64,000 bases of DNA. Source: Actinobacteria bacterium UBA2272. Its GTDB lineage: Bacteria > Actinomycetota > Coriobacteriia > Anaerosomatales > Anaerosomataceae. Of the stretch, positions 60,512 through 64,000 are shown piece by piece. The notes under the pieces were generated by a model that saw only the letters and a list, made by a program, of their open reading frames with translations, did not search any database and was not told the DNA's origin. Position 1 is the first letter of the stretch. Each line of letters opens with the position of its first letter. Made by a program: the position numbers and the translations under genes. The stretch covers positions 1-64,000 of the forward strand of contig DDXA01000002.1 in assembly GCA_002347725.1 (NCBI GenBank), written 5' to 3'.

Positions 60512-61308
60512 TGGACGTCACCGCCGTCGACCGCTCCGCCGTACTCGGGGACACGCTCCTGCACCGGGCCGCACCGGCCAGCAAGCTCGTGAGCGCGGGG
60601 CTGCTCCTCGGCGCTATCGTGACGGTGAACGACCCGCTCGTAGCGGCCGGGCTCGCGCTCTCACTCGTCGGCGCAGGGGCGGCGGTCAGACTGCCGCTGC
60701 GCCAGATGTTGCCGCTCGCGCTGTATCCCGCGCTCTTCGCAGTCGTCTTCGCGTTCGCAGCCGCGCCGGGACCCGCCACCGGAGCGCTGTTCGTCCTCAA
60801 AGCCGTCACGGCAGCGCTCACTGTGGTCACGCTGATGTTCTCGACCCCGTATCCGCAGGTCTTCGCGCCGATTCAGCGCATCACGCCGACGATCGTCGGA
60901 GATGCGCTGCTCATGACGTACCGTTCGCTGTTCATCCTCGCCGAGAAGTTCAGCGACCTGCTGCGCGCGGTGCGCCTGCGCTCCGGAGTCTCCGCGCGCC
61001 AGCCGGTGCGCGCCGCGCGCGCCACTGCACGCGCGCTCGGCGGACTGCTTCTGTACTCGCTCGACCTCTCGCAACGCGAGTACGACATCCTGCGTCTGCG
61101 TGGCTACGAGGGCGGGATGCGCGTCAGGCGTCAGGTGAGCACCGACCGCTCGGCCGACGCTGCGGCACTGCTGTATGCGGCGCTCATCCTGGCCGTTGTC
61201 GTCGTGTTCCGCGCGCTGCCGCACGAACTCGGCGGCTACGCCTGGCTGGTGACCGTCGTCGGTGCGGTCGACCTCGCCACCGGGCTCAGAATCGGACGGA
61301 GGACCTAG
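60511..61308 (+). CDS. cbiQ: Energy-coupling factor transmembrane protein T (CbiQ/EcfT-like)
   Basis: A 265-residue coupling subunit with about five membrane helices. The EcfT signature A-R-G/x is seen as SGVSARQPVRAARATARALGG and the second as QREYDILRLRGYEGGM, the paired ARG motifs that contact the ATPase. It starts GTG overlapping the previous TAG. Confidence 0.9.
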   Translation: MDVTAVDRSAVLGDTLLHRAAPASKLVSAGLLLGAIVTVNDPLVAAGLALSLVGAGAAVRLPLRQMLPLALYPALFAVVFAFAAAPGPATGALFVLKAVTAALTVVTLMFSTPYPQVFAPIQRITPTIVGDALLMTYRSLFILAEKFSDLLRAVRLRSGVSARQPVRAARATARALGGLLLYSLDLSQREYDILRLRGYEGGMRVRRQVSTDRSADAAALLYAALILAVVVVFRALPHELGGYAWLVTVVGAVDLATGLRIGRRT

Positions 61309-61309
61309 G

Positions 61310-62200
61310 ATGCACGAACATGCGCACGACCACGGCCCGCTCGCGGGCGCCAAAGAGGTGGTCAGGATCAGCTGCGTCCGGCACACGTACGAAGACGGCA
61401 CGAGCGTTCACCTGTGCGGGCTGGACTTCCTCGCGCACGCTGGCGCACGCGTGGCCGTCCTCGGCCCCAACGGCTCGGGAAAGACAACGATGCTCTTCCA
61501 CATCCTCGGCCTGCTCAAGTCGCAGGAGGGTGAGGTCCGGGTCTTCGACGTCTCCCCCGCCGACGAGTGGCCCGCGATCCGCAGGCGTATCGGCGTTGTG
61601 CTCCAAAACGTCGACGAGCAACTGCTCGCACCCACGGTCATAGACGACGTGGCCTTCTCGCCACGGCAGTACGGCCTGCCCGAGGACGAGGCGCTCGAGG
61701 GCGCACACCGCGCCCTCGGCATGCTCGGCATCGATCACCTCGCCGATCGGGTGCCACACAACCTGTCGGGCGGCGAGAAACGTAAGGTCGCGCTCGCCGG
61801 CGCGCTCGTGATGGACCCCGATCTGCTCGTCCTCGACGAGCCGTTTGAAGGCCTCGACCCCGCTTCGCGCACCTCGCTGCTGGACCTCCTGAGCACGCTG
61901 GCACGCGAACGCGGCATGACGATCATCATGTCCACGCACGACATCGACGCGGTGCCCGAGTTCGCCGACTACGCATACGTGCTCGCGCCCGGCGGTAGGA
62001 TTGCCGTCTACGGCACGCCGGAAGAGCTCTTCGCGAGTGCCGACGTGTTAGCCGAGGGCAATATCAAGCCGCCCATCCTGGCGGAGCTCTTCGCGCGGCT
62101 GCGTGAGCGCGACCCCGGTGCGCCCGCGCCAGCGCTCTCGGTGTCCGAAGCCGTCGATGCGCTGGCCGACTGGAAGAGCTGCGCCGAGCGATTGCCGTGA
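61310..62200 (+). CDS. cbiO: Energy-coupling factor ATPase (CbiO-like)
   Basis: A 296-residue ABC ATPase. The His-rich N-terminus MHEHAHDHGPL (four His in the first eight residues) is atypical. Walker A VAVLGPNGSGKTTMLFHILG, signature HNLSGGEKRKVALAGALV, Walker B LLVLDEPFEGLDP, and the switch STHDIDAVPEFADY follow. Together with the M and Q subunits it forms one importer. The N-terminal His cluster may bind metal. Confidence 0.94.
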   Translation: MHEHAHDHGPLAGAKEVVRISCVRHTYEDGTSVHLCGLDFLAHAGARVAVLGPNGSGKTTMLFHILGLLKSQEGEVRVFDVSPADEWPAIRRRIGVVLQNVDEQLLAPTVIDDVAFSPRQYGLPEDEALEGAHRALGMLGIDHLADRVPHNLSGGEKRKVALAGALVMDPDLLVLDEPFEGLDPASRTSLLDLLSTLARERGMTIIMSTHDIDAVPEFADYAYVLAPGGRIAVYGTPEELFASADVLAEGNIKPPILAELFARLRERDPGAPAPALSVSEAVDALADWKSCAERLP

Positions 62201-62201
62201 A

Positions 62202-62447
62202 CTACTCCTCGACGGGGAAGATCGCGCTGATCGCCTCTCGGGCCACCACGATGAACGGCGGCGAGGCGACCAGCCGGTCGTCCTCGACGCGGTGGATCGT
62301 CGCGCTCGTGATCGCATAGAAGTCCTTGTTCTTGCTGTTGAGCGAGTCCGTGAGCCGCGCCCCCTGGATGATGTGCATCTCGCCCTCGATGCGATGGTCC
62401 TTGGTGATGATCATGACGCGGATGGTGTCCTTCTTGGTTATGGCCAT
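62202..62447 (-). CDS. Small conserved hypothetical protein (DUF6812-like)
   Basis: An 81-residue beta-rich protein. MAITKKDTIRVMIITKDHR, then GEMHIIQGARLTDSLNSKNKDFYAITSATI. I associate it with an uncharacterised family (DUF6812) from actinobacteria, but am not certain. The fold pattern (five strands) recalls Sm/LSm-like or PilZ-like barrels. ATG at 62447. It converges with cbiO with a 1-nt gap. Confidence 0.72.
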   Translation of the reverse strand: MAITKKDTIRVMIITKDHRIEGEMHIIQGARLTDSLNSKNKDFYAITSATIHRVEDDRLVASPPFIVVAREAISAIFPVEE

Positions 62448-62580
62448 ATGCGCATCCTCCCCATGGCGGCTGTCCATGCCCGTGCGCAAGGCCGAACGTG
62501 ACCGCCCTGTTCTGTACGCGACTCCGGACAACCGGGTGCATACCCATTCCGGCACACTGTGCGCGGCCTGACACGCCGCC

Positions 62581-63735
62581 CTACGCCACCGACACGACCG
62601 AACCCACCGCCATCAGAAGGAGAGCCACCAGCGCAAGGCCGAGCGCGACCGGACTCCCCCACACGCCGAGCGTCCACGCCGGGTCGCGCACCGGACCACT
62701 GCGTTGCGCCTCGCGGTACATCGGCAACGTGATGAGCGCGAGCACGAGCGCCGTGGCGCCCGCGGCAAGTCTCAGCCACTCGAGGAACTGCCACACCCCG
62801 AGCCAGAGCACGAGAAGCGACGGGAGCGTGGCGGCGAGCCACGAAACGCGCGGCGAGGCGCCGGTGCGCTCGTGCACGATGTCGGCGAGCGCGAGCGAGA
62901 CCGACCAGTAGCTCGTCACGAGCGCCGCGACGATCAGCACCGAGCCGACGGTAGCCGCCCACGGGCCGATGGCCGCGGAGATGCCGATGATGGCGACCTC
63001 GGTCACCTCGGATGACACACCGAGCGCCACGATCGCCACGAGCGCGGTCAGCACGCCGTTGATGCCGAGACCGACCATGATCGCGCGGACGGCGCCCCGC
63101 GCGTCGGGGGCGAGGCCCTTCACGACCTGCGGCACACTGTAGAACGTCCAGTACGCGTACATCACCATGCCGTACAGAGCGAGCCAGGCGCTCGTCCCTC
63201 CCCCGCCCGCGGGCGCGAGACGAAACGGCACGCCTGCCGCCCCCGCTCCTATGGCGAGCGCGAGGCCGGCGAGTACGAGCGCGCCGAACCGCTCGGCCAC
63301 GCCCACCGCCTTCAGGCCGAAGAAGACCACGCCGGCCGAGACTGCATAGACGAGCACCTCGGCCACGCGACCGGGCAGCCCCGTGAGGCCGGCCACGATC
63401 TCACCCGCGCCCGAGATGTACGCCGCGAGGTTGGCGAGGAAGGCGACGCTCAGGAGCGCGAAGACGGCCCACAGCAGCCAACGTCCCACGCGTCCGCGCA
63501 TCACGTAGAGGCGCATCAGCTCGACGACCTGCAGATGACGGCCGGTGCGGAAGAGCACCTCGGCGAGCATGAGATGTACGAGCACGCTCGCCGCCCACGC
63601 GAGCGGCAGGATGAGCGCAAGGCCGACGAGACCGACTCGCTCGGCAAGGTACGGCACGGCCATGATGCCCGCGCCCACTCCGGCGCCCACCATGAGCGAC
63701 GTGGCCTCCCACTGGGTCAGTCGGCGCTCGGTCAT
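62581..63735 (-). CDS. Amino acid permease (aromatic/HAAAP-type)
   Basis: A 384-residue inner-membrane transporter with about 11 helices. The N-terminus TQWEATSLMVGAGVGAGIMAVPYLAERVG is the G-x-G-I-x-x-x-P motif of the hydroxy/aromatic amino acid permease family. The substrate cannot be told from sequence. The 30-nt gap to the next gene holds no clear promoter, so it may be the last gene of a leftward unit that starts beyond base 64000. Confidence 0.88.
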   Translation of the reverse strand: MTERRLTQWEATSLMVGAGVGAGIMAVPYLAERVGLVGLALILPLAWAASVLVHLMLAEVLFRTGRHLQVVELMRLYVMRGRVGRWLLWAVFALLSVAFLANLAAYISGAGEIVAGLTGLPGRVAEVLVYAVSAGVVFFGLKAVGVAERFGALVLAGLALAIGAGAAGVPFRLAPAGGGGTSAWLALYGMVMYAYWTFYSVPQVVKGLAPDARGAVRAIMVGLGINGVLTALVAIVALGVSSEVTEVAIIGISAAIGPWAATVGSVLIVAALVTSYWSVSLALADIVHERTGASPRVSWLAATLPSLLVLWLGVWQFLEWLRLAAGATALVLALITLPMYREAQRSGPVRDPAWTLGVWGSPVALGLALVALLLMAVGSVVSVA

Positions 63736-63769
63736 CAGGCGTCTCCTCGGCGGGTTCGAACGGATGCGG

Positions 63770-64000
63770 TCATAGCGCGGCGATCTCGATGTAGGGCACG
63801 CGGCCGTCGAGGCGCGCTGCCGGATCCTCGTCGAACGACAGCGCGTACAGGTCGCTCCGGTAGGTGATGTGGAGGAACCGGCGCGCGACGCTGAGCAGCG
63901 GATCTTCGTCGGCCAAGCCGAGCATCAGGTACGCCTTGCCGCACCCGTGCGCTGCGGCTGCTGCGGCTGAGATGAGCGCACGCATGACGTCCGGATCGTC
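63770..64000 (-). CDS. C-terminal part of a protein of unknown function (GNAT-like)
   Basis: The last 76 codons of a gene entering from beyond base 64000. The C-terminus contains GKAYLMLGLADEDPLLSVARRFLHITYRSDLYAL and ends YIEIAAL. The pattern recalls the end of acetyltransferase-like proteins. Only a partial view, so the family is not assigned. Confidence 0.6.
   Translation of the reverse strand, partial: DDPDVMRALISAAAAAAHGCGKAYLMLGLADEDPLLSVARRFLHITYRSDLYALSFDEDPAARLDGRVPYIEIAAL

Overview
The window is a high-GC, gene-dense chromosomal segment with short intergenic gaps and long co-directional operons. I see no rRNA, CRISPR array, insertion sequence, phage gene or replication origin. Three things suggest an anaerobic, deep-branching actinobacterium of the Coriobacteriia/Anaerosomatales type: the clpC-radA-disA-PIN/TRAM-ispD-ispF-cysE-cysS-rlmB-NYN-sigH gene order, the TTGACA/TATAAT-type promoters, and the mix of multihaem cytochrome, tungsten/molybdenum cofactor and radical-SAM genes. 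That assignment is inference.

Layout. 1-1.1 kb: 5' part of tuf with three tRNAs upstream, read leftward. 1.2-4.7 kb: an unknown protein, a cyclic-nucleotide-binding protein, a DUF3307 membrane protein and a membrane class III nucleotidyl cyclase. 4.7-23 kb: the housekeeping block, all leftward (tRNA-Thr, sigH-like factor, NYN, rlmB, cysS, cysE, ispF, ispD, PIN/TRAM, disA, radA, clpC, lysS, greA, tatA, rex, site-2 protease, mtnP, YhaM-like nuclease). 23-29.9 kb: SAM hydrolase, a lipoprotein, DUF2085, tRNA-Pro, a 24-haem cytochrome c, RidA and a chemoreceptor. 29.98-30.65 kb: a small rightward unit with its own operator-bearing promoter. It encodes a ferredoxin and a protein whose frame is crossed by one in-frame TGA, followed by a SECIS-like hairpin. 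I read it as an unannotated selenoprotein.

30.8-37.6 kb: membrane proteins, VanZ-like protein, B12-type radical SAM enzyme, PilT and cell-wall proteins. 37.6-46.8 kb: a leftward signalling operon (cheR, receptor, cheW, cheY, cheB, cheA, cheC, cheD) running into a diguanylate cyclase, with no flagellar genes. 46.9-47.9 kb: an L,D-transpeptidase. 47.9-58.0 kb: a 13-gene leftward operon for tungstate uptake (tupABC), molybdopterin cofactor assembly (mobA-fdhD fusion, moeA, mobB, moaA, moaC, MOSC, mogA) and sulfur or selenium delivery (cysteine desulfurase, DUF3343), preceded by a Moco/Tuco-type riboswitch. 58.1-62.2 kb: a LysR regulator, divergent from a Fur-family regulator and a CbiMQO/NikMQO-type metal importer, with a perfect palindromic operator between them. 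The window ends with an amino-acid permease and a partial gene.

How it fits together. Tungstate or molybdate uptake, pterin cofactor synthesis and FdhD (sulfur insertion for formate dehydrogenase) sit with a putative Se/S carrier. This matches a cell that uses selenocysteine and W/Mo enzymes, and so supports reading the 30.3-kb TGA as selenocysteine. Rex (NADH sensing), the large cytochrome and the ferredoxin point to anaerobic electron transfer. DisA (c-di-AMP), a class III cyclase with a CNB protein, and a GGDEF protein (c-di-GMP) give three nucleotide second-messenger systems in 40 kb.
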